From UBA2137 sp963740205 (GTDB lineage Bacteria; Pseudomonadota; Alphaproteobacteria; Micavibrionales; Micavibrionaceae), in contig CAVUDD010000005.1 of assembly GCA_963740205.1 (NCBI GenBank), positions 310,001 through 374,000 of the forward strand: a DNA stretch of 64,000 nucleotides, in the 5' to 3' direction. The notes under the pieces were generated by a model. The model saw only the letters and a program-made list of their open reading frames with translations, searched no databases and was not told the origin of the DNA. The position numbers were made by a program, and so were the translations under genes. This document shows positions 25,761-35,512 of the stretch, piece by piece (within the stretch, counting starts at the first letter, position 1; every line of letters begins with the position of its first letter).

Positions 25761-27599
25761 TTATTCTTCTTTGTCAGCTTTTTTAGCTTTTGCCTTTGGT
25801 TTTTCTTCCTTGGCATCATCAGCTTTTTTCTTTGCTGCCGGCTTCTTAGGAGCTGCTTTTTTCTCTTCTTTGGCGGATGATTTTGAATCACCGTCCTTGC
25901 TAAGAGCTGCACCAAGAATATCACCAAGTGATGCACCAGATTTCCGTTGAGCCAAACTCTTCCAAGGCTTGCTTGTCTTCATCGACTTCGCGTGCCTTGA
26001 TTGAAAGACCAACCTTACGGACTTTTCTTGTCAACTGAGATGATTTTAGCATCGACTTTTTCACCAACGGCGAATCGATCAGTACGTTGTTCTGAACGCT
26101 CACGTGACAAGTCGGCCTTTTTGATTGTTCCTGTAACCGCATCGTTTACGCAGACATTCACAAGAGTGGCTTTGATGTCGGTAATCGTACACGTCACAAC
26201 TGCACCTTTTGCAATACCGTAAGCGCACCTGCATCGGGTCATCTGTAGAGTTGTTTGATACCAAGTGCAATACGCTCTTTCTCAGGATCAATATCAAGAA
26301 CCTTGACCTTTACAGTGTCGCCCTTATTAAATTCTTTAAGACGCATCTTCGTTTCGTCTTCCCATGAAATATCAGACAGGTGAACCATACCGTCAATATC
26401 ATCGCTTACGCCGATAAACAACCGAATTCAGTGATGTTAGTGAATGGGCCTTCAAGTTCTTGACCACTTTGTATGTGTTGGAATGTCTTCCCATGGATTT
26501 TCCTGAGTTTGTTTGATACCCAAGGGAAATACGACGTTTTTCCTGATCAACTTCAAGAACCTGAACATCAACTTCCTCAGATGTAGAAACAATCTTGTTC
26601 GGGTGAACGTTCTTCTTCGTCCATGACATTTCTGACACGTGAACAAGACCTTCGATACCGGCTCAAGCTCAACGAATGCACCGTAATCGGTTACATTTGT
26701 GACTATGACCTTTCGAATTGAGAACCAACTGGTACTTGCTTCGAATGCTGTCCCAAGGATCAGTCTCAAGTTGTTTCATACCCAGATGAAATACGACTGT
26801 TTCTTCGTTAAAGCGAATGACTTGCACTTCAATCGTATTGACCAACTTTCAAAGACGTCGACTGGGTGATTGACACGTTTCCATGAAATGTCTGTAACGT
26901 GAAGCAGACCGTCGATACCACCAAGGTCAACGAATGCACCGTAATCGGTGATGTTTTTAACAACACCTTCAAGAACCGACACCTTCAGAGATATGTTTCA
27001 AGAAGATCGGAACGCGACTTCTTCACGGCTTTCCTCAAGAATGGCACGACGGGATACAACAATGTTTCCACGGGCGCGGTCCATTTTCAAGAATCATGAA
27101 GGGTTGCGGTGTACCCATCAACGGAGAAACATCCTTGATCGGGCGGATATCGACCTGAGAACCAGGCAAGAATGCCACAGCACCACCAAGGTCGACTGTA
27201 AAGCCACCTTTAACACGGTTAAAGATAACACCAGTAACGCGCTCGTTCTTTCTTATGGGATTTTTCGAGATCGGTCCACACTTCTTCACGGCGGGCTTTC
27301 TCACGGGATAGAACAGTTTCACCATCGCGGTTTTCAATTCTTTCCACGAAGACTTCAACATATCGTCTTCGACTTTGATCTCGGATCTCTGTCCAGGGGA
27401 TGAAAATTCGCGTAATGCGATACCGTCCCTCTGATTTGAGGCCGACATCGATAATTGCATAACCGTCATCAATGGAAACAACTTTCCCATTCACAACTGA
27501 TTTTTCTATAGTTTTATTTTCTCCAAAAATTTCTTTAAGGAGGCCTGCGAATTCTGAATCGTCTTCGCGGTCTTTTAGATTTGAAGCTATACTAGCCAT
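25761..27599 (-). pseudogene. rpsA: 30S ribosomal protein S1, reading frame interrupted by many small indels
   Basis: Translated in pieces across all three frames, this stretch gives a well-conserved S1 protein: MASIASNLKDREDDSEFAGL at the start; six S1 repeats, with motifs such as KVVSIDDGYAIIDVGLKSEGR, VTGVIFNRVKGGFTVDLGG, NITDYGAFVDLGGIDGLLHV and ITDYGAFV again; then a Lys/Ala/Glu-rich tail ending DKEE at 25761. Frame changes lie at about 27422, 27360, 27248, 27088, 27015, 26986, 26850 and onward to about 25950, both gained and lost single bases. S1 is essential in most Gram-negatives, so sequence or assembly error is more likely than decay. It sits downstream of cmk, the normal order, and a terminator follows. 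Confidence 0.9.
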
Positions 27600-27742
27600 A
27601 ATAATTAATTTCCTTTCGGGACGTAAATACAGAGAAAGCTTTCGATTTTCCCGGGGCGCGCCCGATCGTCTACTAACCTGTTACACATGCGTTATGCAGT
27701 TTTTAGAGACAAAAGCAAGAAAAAAGCTGTAAAAAGATGTCC

Positions 27743-28501
27743 TTAAGAGCCTGATTTGGATCTGATTGCCGCCTGCGCGCCCACGAGGTAACCTCGAATT
27801 ATATCCATTGAGCGCTCCAGAACCTCATTTGCATTAAGGGTAGTCGTATCAATGATGAAGGCATCTTCGGCGGGCAGGGTTGGAGCTATATTGCGTGTCT
27901 TATCGCGACCATCGCGGATTTTCATATCCTCGGTAATAGCATTCAAATCACTTGGCAGGCCTTTATCTTTAAGTTGTTTAGCACGCCTTTTGGCGCGTTC
28001 GTTAACGTTGGCATCAATAAATAATTTAATGTTGGCATCAGGGCATATCACCGTACCTATATCTCTGCCATCCATAACAATGCCGCGCCATGTACCTTTA
28101 TCGGATTTGAGGGGTGGCTTTTTGGCAAAATTCTTTTGAACCGCCAGTAGTATCTCTCGAACTTTTGGGTGGGCAGCTACTTGTGAGGCTGCGCGAGATA
28201 TATCTTCGGAACGAATGGAGGGATCATTTTGTAAATCCAGAGAGAACTCATCCAATAAGGTGGAAGCTGCTTGTGCTGCTTGTTTTTCATCTTGAGGGTT
28301 TAAATTATTGTCGAGGGCAATTTTTGCAACACCACGGTAAAGTGCGCCTGTGTCCATGTAGGCGAAATCAAGGCGTTGGGCAATGCGTTGAGCCAATGTG
28401 CCTTTACCGCTTGCGGTCGGGCCATCAATTGCCAGAACAATAGGTTCCTTAAAAAGGGTGATTAAGTCTTCGGATGAGAGGAGATCTATAGAGCGAAACA
28501 T
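27743..28501 (-). CDS. cmk: Cytidylate kinase
   Basis: A 252-residue kinase phosphorylating CMP/dCMP. P-loop IDGPTASGKGTLAQRIA begins at about residue 25, then FAYMDTGALYRGVA, and the core GRDIGTVICPDANIKLFI and RDKTRN nucleotide-binding segments. It has about 20 extra N-terminal residues compared with many homologues; a later start is possible. It lies upstream of rpsA, the usual pairing. The aroA gene that often precedes it is missing. Confidence 0.94.
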   Translation of the reverse strand: MFRSIDLLSSEDLITLFKEPIVLAIDGPTASGKGTLAQRIAQRLDFAYMDTGALYRGVAKIALDNNLNPQDEKQAAQAASTLLDEFSLDLQNDPSIRSEDISRAASQVAAHPKVREILLAVQKNFAKKPPLKSDKGTWRGIVMDGRDIGTVICPDANIKLFIDANVNERAKRRAKQLKDKGLPSDLNAITEDMKIRDGRDKTRNIAPTLPAEDAFIIDTTTLNANEVLERSMDIIRGYLVGAQAAIRSKSGS

Positions 28502-28568
28502 AGTTGCCTATTTCGCGTTTTTTATGGAGCATGTCAAGTTAAACGAACAAGAAAAGGCCTAAGACTGT

Positions 28569-30761
28569 TTATGCATCTTGTGCATCAAAGTAATCAAATT
28601 TACCTGTATACTGGTTAACAAATTCGAAGAATTTATCTTCAGGCACAGGACGAGAGTAGCGGAAGCCTTGAACTTCGTCACAATTTTGTTCCATTAGAAA
28701 TGCCTCGTGTTCTTTCGTTTCCACACCTTCCGCAATGACTTTGAGCCCTAATGCGCTACCAAGTGCGATAATTGTCTTGGTAATTGAGGCATCGTTTGGA
28801 TCGTTAAGGGCATCACGTATGAAAGACTGGTCAATTTTAAGGCGATCAATAGGGAATTTTCTGAGGTAAGACAGAGATGAGTATCCGGTACCAAAATCAT
28901 CAATAGCCAACTCAACGCCAAGTCCGTGTAATTTTTGTAAAACATCAACAGCGTGGTTCAGGTCGTCCATAAAGACGCTTTCCGTGACCTCTAGCTCTAT
29001 GTGATGAGGTGAAACGCCTGTCTCCCGCAATAGTTGTGAAGTAAAGGCTACAATATCGCTTTGGTAGAATTGTGCACCTGAAACGTTAATTGCAATGCGA
29101 ATATCTTTGCCTTTATCTTCACAGAGTTTTGCGACACGGAAACTTTCGCGCATAACCATTTCACCAATAGGAACAATAAGACCAGATTGCTCGGCAATTG
29201 GAATAAAGTCAGCGGGCGAAACAAACTTACCTTCATCAGTGAACCACCTTAGGAGTGCCTCGGCACCAATTATATTACCCGTCTTTAAATCAAATTGTGG
29301 TTGGTAATGGAGAAATAACTCGTTTTCGTCCATCGCATTACGGAGGTCGCGCAGCATTTGAAAGCGCTCTTGTACTACTCTATCAAAGTCTTTGGAGTAT
29401 TCACGCAATTGGTCGCGGCCATCTTCTTTTGCGCGGTTAAGTGCAACGTCTGCATTTTTCAAAACTTGTGCTGGATCGTTTGAATCATCAGGGAATGTTG
29501 AAACACCAAGCGAAGAGCGTACCTGAAAGTTTTCATTAAAAACGGTAATTGGAATTGAGCGAATAACGGACTGAACTTTTTCACCAACCTGAGTAGCCGT
29601 TTTCATATTTCCAACAAGGGGCATGGCAATTGCAAATTCGTCCTCACCACTTCTAGCAACAACGGCGGTCTCGGGTAGAGATGAGCGCAATCTTTGGCCG
29701 ACAGCCTTTAAGATAGCATCACCAACATTGTGCCCCATTGAATCATTCACATCCTTAAAGTGATCAAGGTCGAGTGCAATAACGGCATAACGAATATTCT
29801 GTTTATAGGGACTTAATTCTGTTCGCTGGGTGAACTGAGTAAGTTTTTCCAAAAAGTTTGTTCTGTTTGGTAGTCCAGTCAACGTATCAAAATAAGCCAT
29901 CTTGTGTATCTGGTCTTCTGCGCGACCCTTAACTTCACGGATGTTTTTTGAGTTTTGCTTGATAAGGCGTTGCGTCATATTAATGACGCTTCCAATTTCA
30001 TCCTTACGCATACTGTATGCTGATGACAAGGAAGGCGGGCTTTCAGGGTTAGCTAAAGCTCTACGTAGGCTTGAATTCAAATAGAGAAGAGGTTCAATGA
30101 GCCATCTTCCAAGTGCAAGCATAAGTACAATTGTTACAAAGGTTGAAACCATTAAAATAGCAATAAAAGAGCGCAAAATATGGTTCATTAAATCGTGCTT
30201 AATGTAAGAGGCATTTGAGATGGCAACAATATTGTAAGGAAGGCCATTAAGCTGTTGTGACGAGTAAATAACCTGATAGGACTCGCCATCAGCACTGCGG
30301 TGAGTGTCTTTGAGGTCTGAGCCTAGCGTAGGTATTAATACTGTCTGCGTTCCCTTGAACCCGATACGGTTCATTTCTTCGGAATAGACGGCGAGCCCCA
30401 TAATTGGTGTCGTTGAAATAAGGCGCTCTATTGTAGCGTCCGAGAAGGGGAATTCTGTCTGACTTGTATTTGAATCCAACGCTGATACAAGCGCAACACG
30501 GCTTTTTTCGTGCAATTCTTGTAATTTTTGTTTTTGCACATTTTGTGCGGAAATAAATAGAATGGCGATCTGAAGCAGTGCAATTGTTGCAAAAACAGTA
30601 ACAGCCACCTTCCAACTTATTTTGCTGCGCCATATATGGGGCGCTCCCCCGGCTTTAACAAAACTGAAAGAGGCTTTCTTTTCTGTATTCAATGCTTTTT
30701 TGCGATGGAAAGTTTGCGTAAAGCGGTTTTTGATGTCAGCCAAAGCCATGTAATACTTCAT
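28569..30761 (-). CDS. Membrane-bound GGDEF-EAL protein (c-di-GMP phosphodiesterase likely)
   Basis: A 730-residue sensor enzyme. TM1 at about 51-71 and TM2 at about 197-217 flank a periplasmic sensing region; a HAMP-like linker follows. The GGDEF domain (about 290-455) reads GEDEF at 372-376 instead of GGDEF, so cyclase activity is doubtful. The EAL domain (about 475-720) keeps the EAL motif (501-503), INVSGAQF, ELEVTES, DDFGTG (621-626), K642 in LKIDQSF and EGVET, so it should hydrolyse c-di-GMP. Adjacent genes are cmk and lysA; no operon partner is evident. Confidence 0.93.
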   Translation of the reverse strand: MKYYMALADIKNRFTQTFHRKKALNTEKKASFSFVKAGGAPHIWRSKISWKVAVTVFATIALLQIAILFISAQNVQKQKLQELHEKSRVALVSALDSNTSQTEFPFSDATIERLISTTPIMGLAVYSEEMNRIGFKGTQTVLIPTLGSDLKDTHRSADGESYQVIYSSQQLNGLPYNIVAISNASYIKHDLMNHILRSFIAILMVSTFVTIVLMLALGRWLIEPLLYLNSSLRRALANPESPPSLSSAYSMRKDEIGSVINMTQRLIKQNSKNIREVKGRAEDQIHKMAYFDTLTGLPNRTNFLEKLTQFTQRTELSPYKQNIRYAVIALDLDHFKDVNDSMGHNVGDAILKAVGQRLRSSLPETAVVARSGEDEFAIAMPLVGNMKTATQVGEKVQSVIRSIPITVFNENFQVRSSLGVSTFPDDSNDPAQVLKNADVALNRAKEDGRDQLREYSKDFDRVVQERFQMLRDLRNAMDENELFLHYQPQFDLKTGNIIGAEALLRWFTDEGKFVSPADFIPIAEQSGLIVPIGEMVMRESFRVAKLCEDKGKDIRIAINVSGAQFYQSDIVAFTSQLLRETGVSPHHIELEVTESVFMDDLNHAVDVLQKLHGLGVELAIDDFGTGYSSLSYLRKFPIDRLKIDQSFIRDALNDPNDASITKTIIALGSALGLKVIAEGVETKEHEAFLMEQNCDEVQGFRYSRPVPEDKFFEFVNQYTGKFDYFDAQDA

Positions 30762-30817
30762 TTGCTGTTTAAATTAGTCGTAGTATGAGACCTAAAACCT
30801 TGAAATCATACCCCACA

Positions 30818-30835
30818 TAGATAAAATTTTATCTA
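30818..30835. repeat. Perfect 18-bp palindrome upstream of the GGDEF-EAL gene
   Basis: TAGATAAAATTTTATCTA reads the same on both strands and sits 56 bases before the GGDEF-EAL start, in the gap to lysA. Perfect 18-bp symmetry suits a dimeric repressor operator. The region is A/T-rich, which raises chance levels. Confidence 0.5.
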
Positions 30836-30896
30836 ATTTTTATTAAAATTTCGTTTATACGCAAGACGTTTTATTCGACTTTTCTTATATATGCGC

Positions 30897-32168
30897 TCAA
30901 AGCCATTCGGGAATAGACTCTCCAGCGAGGATATCTTCAATATTTTGTCTAGGCTTTATCAGGGAATGGCGACTGTCTTTCACCAAAACCTGTGAGGGCA
31001 GCCCTCTCGTATTGTAATTAGAAGCCATTGTGAATCCGTATGCGCCAGCCGAAAGAAACGCCACTATATCGCCCTCTTTCATTTCAGGTAATTCGCGTTC
31101 TTTGGCAAATGTGTCGCCACTTTCACAAATAGGTCCAACAACAGTGTAAGTCTCTTTGTTTTCTCTGGGTAATGAAACGGGAATAATCTCATGGTGAGCA
31201 TCATATAAAGTCGGACGAATGAGATCATTCATGGCTGCATCTACAATGACGAAAGACACGTCTTTTGTCCTTTTGATGCTAATAACGCGCGATAGTAAAA
31301 CACCCGCATTACCGACCATAAACCTTCCTGGTTCCATTATGATTTTAGTGCCTAGAGGCGCAATGATATCTTTTACCCATGTGGCGTAAGCATCAAGGTC
31401 GAGTTCTTCGTCGCCTTGATAGGGGATAGGAAATCCTCCGCCAATATCCAGCACAGATACCTCGTGTCCTTGGGATCTTAATGTCTCTACAAGACTGGGC
31501 AGTTTAGAAAAAGCCTCTTCGAAGGCATTAACATTAAACACCTGCGATCCGATATGAATTGATAAACCCTTCGCCTTGATAAACTCAAAATCTTGAGCTT
31601 TGGTATAGGCTTCAATTACTCTATCAGTGGAAATTCCGAATTTATCACGCTCTCGGCCTGTTGAAATTTTATCATGTCCGCCGCCAGAGACGTCAGGATT
31701 TATACGAAAAAGAACCGATATCTCTTTTTGTAATTCACTCGCAACTGTTCCCACATGAGTGATTTCTTCAATAGATTCAATGTTTATGCTTGATATACCA
31801 GACCTGATGGCAAGGGCGATTTCGTGCAGCTGTTTACCCACGCCTGTAAAGACTATTTTTTGAGGATTAAATCCAGCTTTTAGGCCTCTCTCTAACTCTC
31901 CACCTGAAACAACCTCTAAGCCTGAGCCTTGATTTTTGAGAATGGTAAGAACAGCTTGATGACTGTTTGCCTTGCAAGCATAGCATAGCAAGGGCACGTC
32001 TAGGTTTTTGAATTTCGATGAAAGAGCAGAGTTAAGCTTATTAAACTGATTTATAATTTCATTTTGTGCGTACACATATGTTGGTGTGCCGTAAGATTTT
32101 GCAATCTCGTGTAAATCCACTCCATCGCATTTTAGATTACCAGAAGTGTTACGTTCAAAAATTGTCAT
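30897..32168 (-). CDS. lysA: Diaminopimelate decarboxylase
   Basis: A 423-residue PLP enzyme making L-lysine from meso-diaminopimelate. The PLP lysine lies in YACKANSHQAVL (about 66), the HIGSQV and GGGFPIPY glycine loop follow, then EPGRFMVGNAGVLL and the C-terminal CESGDTFAKERELP plus GAYGFTMASNYN signatures. Full length for the family. It lies downstream of pyrC and the DUF2726 gene on the same strand. Confidence 0.96.
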   Translation of the reverse strand: MTIFERNTSGNLKCDGVDLHEIAKSYGTPTYVYAQNEIINQFNKLNSALSSKFKNLDVPLLCYACKANSHQAVLTILKNQGSGLEVVSGGELERGLKAGFNPQKIVFTGVGKQLHEIALAIRSGISSINIESIEEITHVGTVASELQKEISVLFRINPDVSGGGHDKISTGRERDKFGISTDRVIEAYTKAQDFEFIKAKGLSIHIGSQVFNVNAFEEAFSKLPSLVETLRSQGHEVSVLDIGGGFPIPYQGDEELDLDAYATWVKDIIAPLGTKIIMEPGRFMVGNAGVLLSRVISIKRTKDVSFVIVDAAMNDLIRPTLYDAHHEIIPVSLPRENKETYTVVGPICESGDTFAKERELPEMKEGDIVAFLSAGAYGFTMASNYNTRGLPSQVLVKDSRHSLIKPRQNIEDILAGESIPEWL

Positions 32169-32194
32169 TGCGGTATTATTTCAGGGATTTGAAG

Positions 32195-32683
32195 TTATGC
32201 AAGTAATTCCGAAAGAAGCTTTTTAAGTTCTTTTCTTTCGTAATTTTTTTGAGTCGGTATTCTGAGCAAAGGGACATCACTTGCCTCGAAAGCATTATTA
32301 AAGAATTTATCACGTCTTTTCCTGTCGCGACGTTGATGAGAGCTATCATCTAGCTCAATGCATCCCAATATTTTGGTGGTCGCTTTATCGAAGAGTGTGA
32401 AATCCACGTGCTTGGCAGAGATTCTTGGGCCGTATCCGCGTGCCCAGTCTTTCTCACTGCAAGTTATAATATCACCAAGCCTGACCTTAGGTGCAACACC
32501 GATATTGATATCAAGTAAAGGTATGAATGATTTGTAAAACTTTAATTCGGCAGGAGTGAGGAGTGTGTCTTTTTTATAATAGGGGAATTTTGTTTTCTTA
32601 AGAGAAATTATAAATATGAAAAAAATAACCAAAGCCAGAAGGCAGGCTGTAAGCAAATAAGTATTACTTCCAAGATAGGGCAT
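32195..32683 (-). CDS. DUF2726-like protein with N-terminal membrane anchor
   Basis: A 162-residue protein with a membrane helix at about 9-27 and a soluble domain matching the DUF2726 pattern: KFYKSFIPLL, KVRLGDII, HVDFTLFDKATTKILGCIELDDSSHQ, ending LLRIPTQKNYERKEL. The fold is related to restriction-endonuclease-like nucleases (a D...ELD core), but activity is unproven. Its start is one base beyond the pyrC stop, implying tight coupling with pyrC; lysA follows 26 bases on. Confidence 0.85.
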   Translation of the reverse strand: MPYLGSNTYLLTACLLALVIFFIFIISLKKTKFPYYKKDTLLTPAELKFYKSFIPLLDINIGVAPKVRLGDIITCSEKDWARGYGPRISAKHVDFTLFDKATTKILGCIELDDSSHQRRDRKRRDKFFNNAFEASDVPLLRIPTQKNYERKELKKLLSELLA

Positions 32684-33790
32684 TTAGAGCTTTATTGACC
32701 AAGCAAGTTCTGCACGCTCCAGTCCAACCGGTAGGGGTACAACTGTTTGCCCGCTTTGAGTTTTTAGGCTTTCACATTTTGAAGGGCTTCTTCTAAGTGA
32801 GAACGTCTCCGTTGGAATACCAATGTCATAAAATTGAGGACCTATCTCACACAGGAATTTTTTGAATTTTTGTTGGTTTTCTGTTGTATCAAGATTACAT
32901 CCAGCCTTTTCAAAGCCTTCTGCATAAAGTTGAGGCGCGCACCCTCCTGTAAAGCACCCTGCCGCACAGCCACAAGGAGTGGCCTTTGTTGTGTGAGGTG
33001 CGCTGTCTGTACCTGCAAAAAATTTGGTGTTTGCAGAGTCAACTACTGCTTGCTGAAGGGCAATTAAGTCTTCCTCAAATTTTACTAGCGGTAAGCAATA
33101 GAGATGATATTTCAATCCTTGTAAAAGCGACCCCACGGTGTATAGCAAATGCTGTGGCGTAATACTTGCGCTAATGTTGTCGCTGGCCTGATGAACAAAA
33201 TCAACAGCTTCCTTTGTTGTGATATGTTCCGCCACAATTTTAAGATTGGGGTAGGTCTCAGCAAGGGCGGGCATTTCCTCAAGATAAAAAGCTTTCTCGG
33301 CATTTGTGTCAGCATCAAAATAGTCTGCCCCAATAAGCCCATGCTTTTCACCGTGGACACATAAAATAATTCCATTTTCTTCCAAGGCGCGCAAAACGCC
33401 ATTCTTGATAAAGCCTTGTAGTGGCGAGCCATGGTCTGAATTTGTTGTACCGTGAGGCGGATAATATTTGCAGGCACGTAAAAGTCCTTTCGCAACACCT
33501 TCCTCTATCATTTCAACCGTGGTGTCTTTTGTCAGGTATAAAGGAACAATGATGTCCTTGAATACATCTCCACCAGCACTTCGGATTTGAGAAAGGTAGT
33601 TTTCAATGCTCCAATAAGGCAAATCGTCCCCATCAGTTATTTTACCAACAGGAGGTTTAGTATTAGGCATGGCTAAGATACCAGCACACCCCATGTCGAT
33701 TTGAGATTGAATATAGCTTGCCATGTCTTCGCCTTGTCTAACATGGACGTGTAGATCATACCATTTGGGGAGAGTAATTTCCGTTGTCAT
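32684..33790 (-). CDS. pyrC: Dihydroorotase (PyrC type)
   Basis: A 368-residue zinc amidohydrolase closing the dihydroorotate ring in pyrimidine synthesis. HxH is at residues 14 and 16 (DLHVHVRQ), NTKPPV and YLTKDTT follow, the carboxylated-lysine region is ACKYYPPHGTTNSDHG, metal His in CVHGE and AEHITT, and the catalytic Asp is in FAGTDSAPHTT. This matches the E. coli-type short dihydroorotase. A Cys-rich CGCAAGCFTGGC stretch near 280 is typical of this group. Confidence 0.94.
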   Translation of the reverse strand: MTTEITLPKWYDLHVHVRQGEDMASYIQSQIDMGCAGILAMPNTKPPVGKITDGDDLPYWSIENYLSQIRSAGGDVFKDIIVPLYLTKDTTVEMIEEGVAKGLLRACKYYPPHGTTNSDHGSPLQGFIKNGVLRALEENGIILCVHGEKHGLIGADYFDADTNAEKAFYLEEMPALAETYPNLKIVAEHITTKEAVDFVHQASDNISASITPQHLLYTVGSLLQGLKYHLYCLPLVKFEEDLIALQQAVVDSANTKFFAGTDSAPHTTKATPCGCAAGCFTGGCAPQLYAEGFEKAGCNLDTTENQQKFKKFLCEIGPQFYDIGIPTETFSLRRSPSKCESLKTQSGQTVVPLPVGLERAELAWSIKL

Positions 33791-33857
33791 TGCCTTATCC
33801 GCTATCTCGTTTAAAGCGAGACTACAAAAAGAATAACTCTATGACCAGTAAAGAAAT

Positions 33858-34514
33858 TTATTCTTCAATTGGGGTATCATCGGAAGGTATTTCACCATCT
33901 ACGCTTTCACGGTTCGTTTCCTCGACAACCTCTGGTGCAGGTGGCGCCAACTCGGTTTCTTCGGCAGCAATCTCTGCGGCAGATGGAAGAGGCTTTGGTG
34001 AGTCTGAGAGCGTTCTAAGATACGCGGTAATGGCTGCGCGGTCTTCAGGTTTCTTCAGGCCAATAAAATTCATTTTTGTACCTGGGGCGTATTTTTTAGG
34101 CTTCCATAGAAACTTGTTCATGTCCAGATAAGTCCATTGTGCAGAACCATGCTCGATAAGGGCGCCTGAATACGCAAATCCAGCGTGAGATTGTTTTGCA
34201 CTTCCAATAGTGTTCCATAGGTTGGGACCAACACCATTTGCGCCACCCTTTGTGAAAGTGTGACAAGCTGCACAAACCTTTGATATCTTTTGCCCCTTTG
34301 CAATATCAGCTTCAGCTATAAGAGCAAGAATAGGTTCTGCCATAGGCTCAACACCACCAGCACCTGCAACGGTTTCAACGCCCTCGATTGGAACAGCATT
34401 TTCTTCAAGGTCATGCTCAGGTATAACGATTTCAGCAATAAACCCTGAGAACATGGCGACAATGCCAGCAACTAATATGGCTGCAAAAATTTTGTTGAGT
34501 TCCAAGTCTTTCAT
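33858..34514 (-). CDS. Membrane-anchored cytochrome c (CycM/c552-like)
   Basis: A 218-residue class I cytochrome c. An uncleaved N-terminal helix (about 9-31) anchors a periplasmic heme domain: CAACH (heme attachment) in KVCAACHTFTKGG, GVGPNLWNTIG and the Met-ligand region APGTKMNFIGLKKPEDRAAITAYL. An acidic/proline-rich tail after about 175 (TELAPPAPEVVEE) is extra. Such proteins carry electrons from bc1 to aa3 oxidase, in keeping with the heme A synthase gene at 8.3 kb. It is divergent from pheA. Confidence 0.92.
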   Translation of the reverse strand: MKDLELNKIFAAILVAGIVAMFSGFIAEIVIPEHDLEENAVPIEGVETVAGAGGVEPMAEPILALIAEADIAKGQKISKVCAACHTFTKGGANGVGPNLWNTIGSAKQSHAGFAYSGALIEHGSAQWTYLDMNKFLWKPKKYAPGTKMNFIGLKKPEDRAAITAYLRTLSDSPKPLPSAAEIAAEETELAPPAPEVVEETNRESVDGEIPSDDTPIEE

Positions 34515-34668
34515 AGCTTCAAAATCCTAGGTATGGTTTCTCGTTGGTTAGGCGTGCAAGTTATCGGGCTTGTTATGGTATTTTACAAGGTCTGTGTCAA
34601 GATACCCAAGCAGAAGTGATTTGTCGATAAAGGTTGCTGATGTTTTACAAAATTATGAAGGTAGAGAA

Positions 34669-35505
34669 ATGAATGCATCAAAAAATCAAATAGTAGCATT
34701 TCAAGGTTTGGCAGGAGCTTATTCTGAACAGGCCTGTAAAGATGCCATTCCAGACGCACAAACGCTGCCATGTGAAACATTTGATGAAGCCTTTAGAGAG
34801 GTCGAAAACGGAAAAGCTAATTATGCAATGATACCAATTGATAACACGTTAGCGGGGCGTGTTGCTGATGTGCACAGATTGTTACCAGCGAGTAACCTAC
34901 ATATTATTGGCGAGCATTATTTACCAATAAGGCATGCTCTTTTGGGAGTTAAAGGTGCAAAGTTGGGGGATGTAAAAACAGTCTATTCACACATTCATGC
35001 CATACCGCAATGTAATGATTTTATATCAAAATATGGTTTCAAAAAGGTTGTGCGTGCGGACACTGCGGGGGCCGCTAAGGAAGTTGCCGATCTCCAGGAT
35101 AAGTCAATAGCCGCGATAGCTTCATCACTAGCTGCAGGAATTTATAATTTGGATATTCTAGAAGAAAATATTCAAGATGCCTCACATAATGCAACACGTT
35201 TCATAATTCTCTCAAAAGTTCCCAATCAAATTCCACTCCAACAGAGTGAAAACTTGAAAGTTAGTTTTATTTTCCGTGTTAAAAACGTACCCGCTGCCCT
35301 TCATAAAGCGCTGGGGTGTTTTGCTGATAGGAATGTGCAGATGACAAAACTAGAGAGCTATGTCGGGGCAAACTTTCAAGTTGCAATGTTCTTTACTGAG
35401 ATCAAAGGGCATGTAGAACAGGAAAATGTTTCGCGAGCTTTTGAGGCATTGAAAGATTTCACAGAAGATATAAGAATTTTAGGATGTTATGAATCCAAAC
35501 TCTAA
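34669..35505 (+). CDS. pheA: Prephenate dehydratase
   Basis: A 278-residue protein from ATG 34669 (MNASKNQIVAFQGLAGAYSEQAC), preceded by GAAGGTAGAGA. An upstream TTG frame to 34570 lacks conservation. Substrate domain: FQGLAGAYSEQA, PIDNTLAGRV, THNATRF-like SHNATRFIIL; a C-terminal ACT domain (LKVSFIFRVKN, then LESYVG) binds phenylalanine. It turns prephenate into phenylpyruvate. It is monofunctional, with no chorismate mutase part. Confidence 0.95.
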   Translation: MNASKNQIVAFQGLAGAYSEQACKDAIPDAQTLPCETFDEAFREVENGKANYAMIPIDNTLAGRVADVHRLLPASNLHIIGEHYLPIRHALLGVKGAKLGDVKTVYSHIHAIPQCNDFISKYGFKKVVRADTAGAAKEVADLQDKSIAAIASSLAAGIYNLDILEENIQDASHNATRFIILSKVPNQIPLQQSENLKVSFIFRVKNVPAALHKALGCFADRNVQMTKLESYVGANFQVAMFFTEIKGHVEQENVSRAFEALKDFTEDIRILGCYESKL

Positions 35506-35512
35506 GACTAAA

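Noticed and set aside
26899..27403. Plus-strand open frames opposite rpsA
   Set aside because: They are shadows of the S1 coding strand with no ribosome site or conserved pattern.
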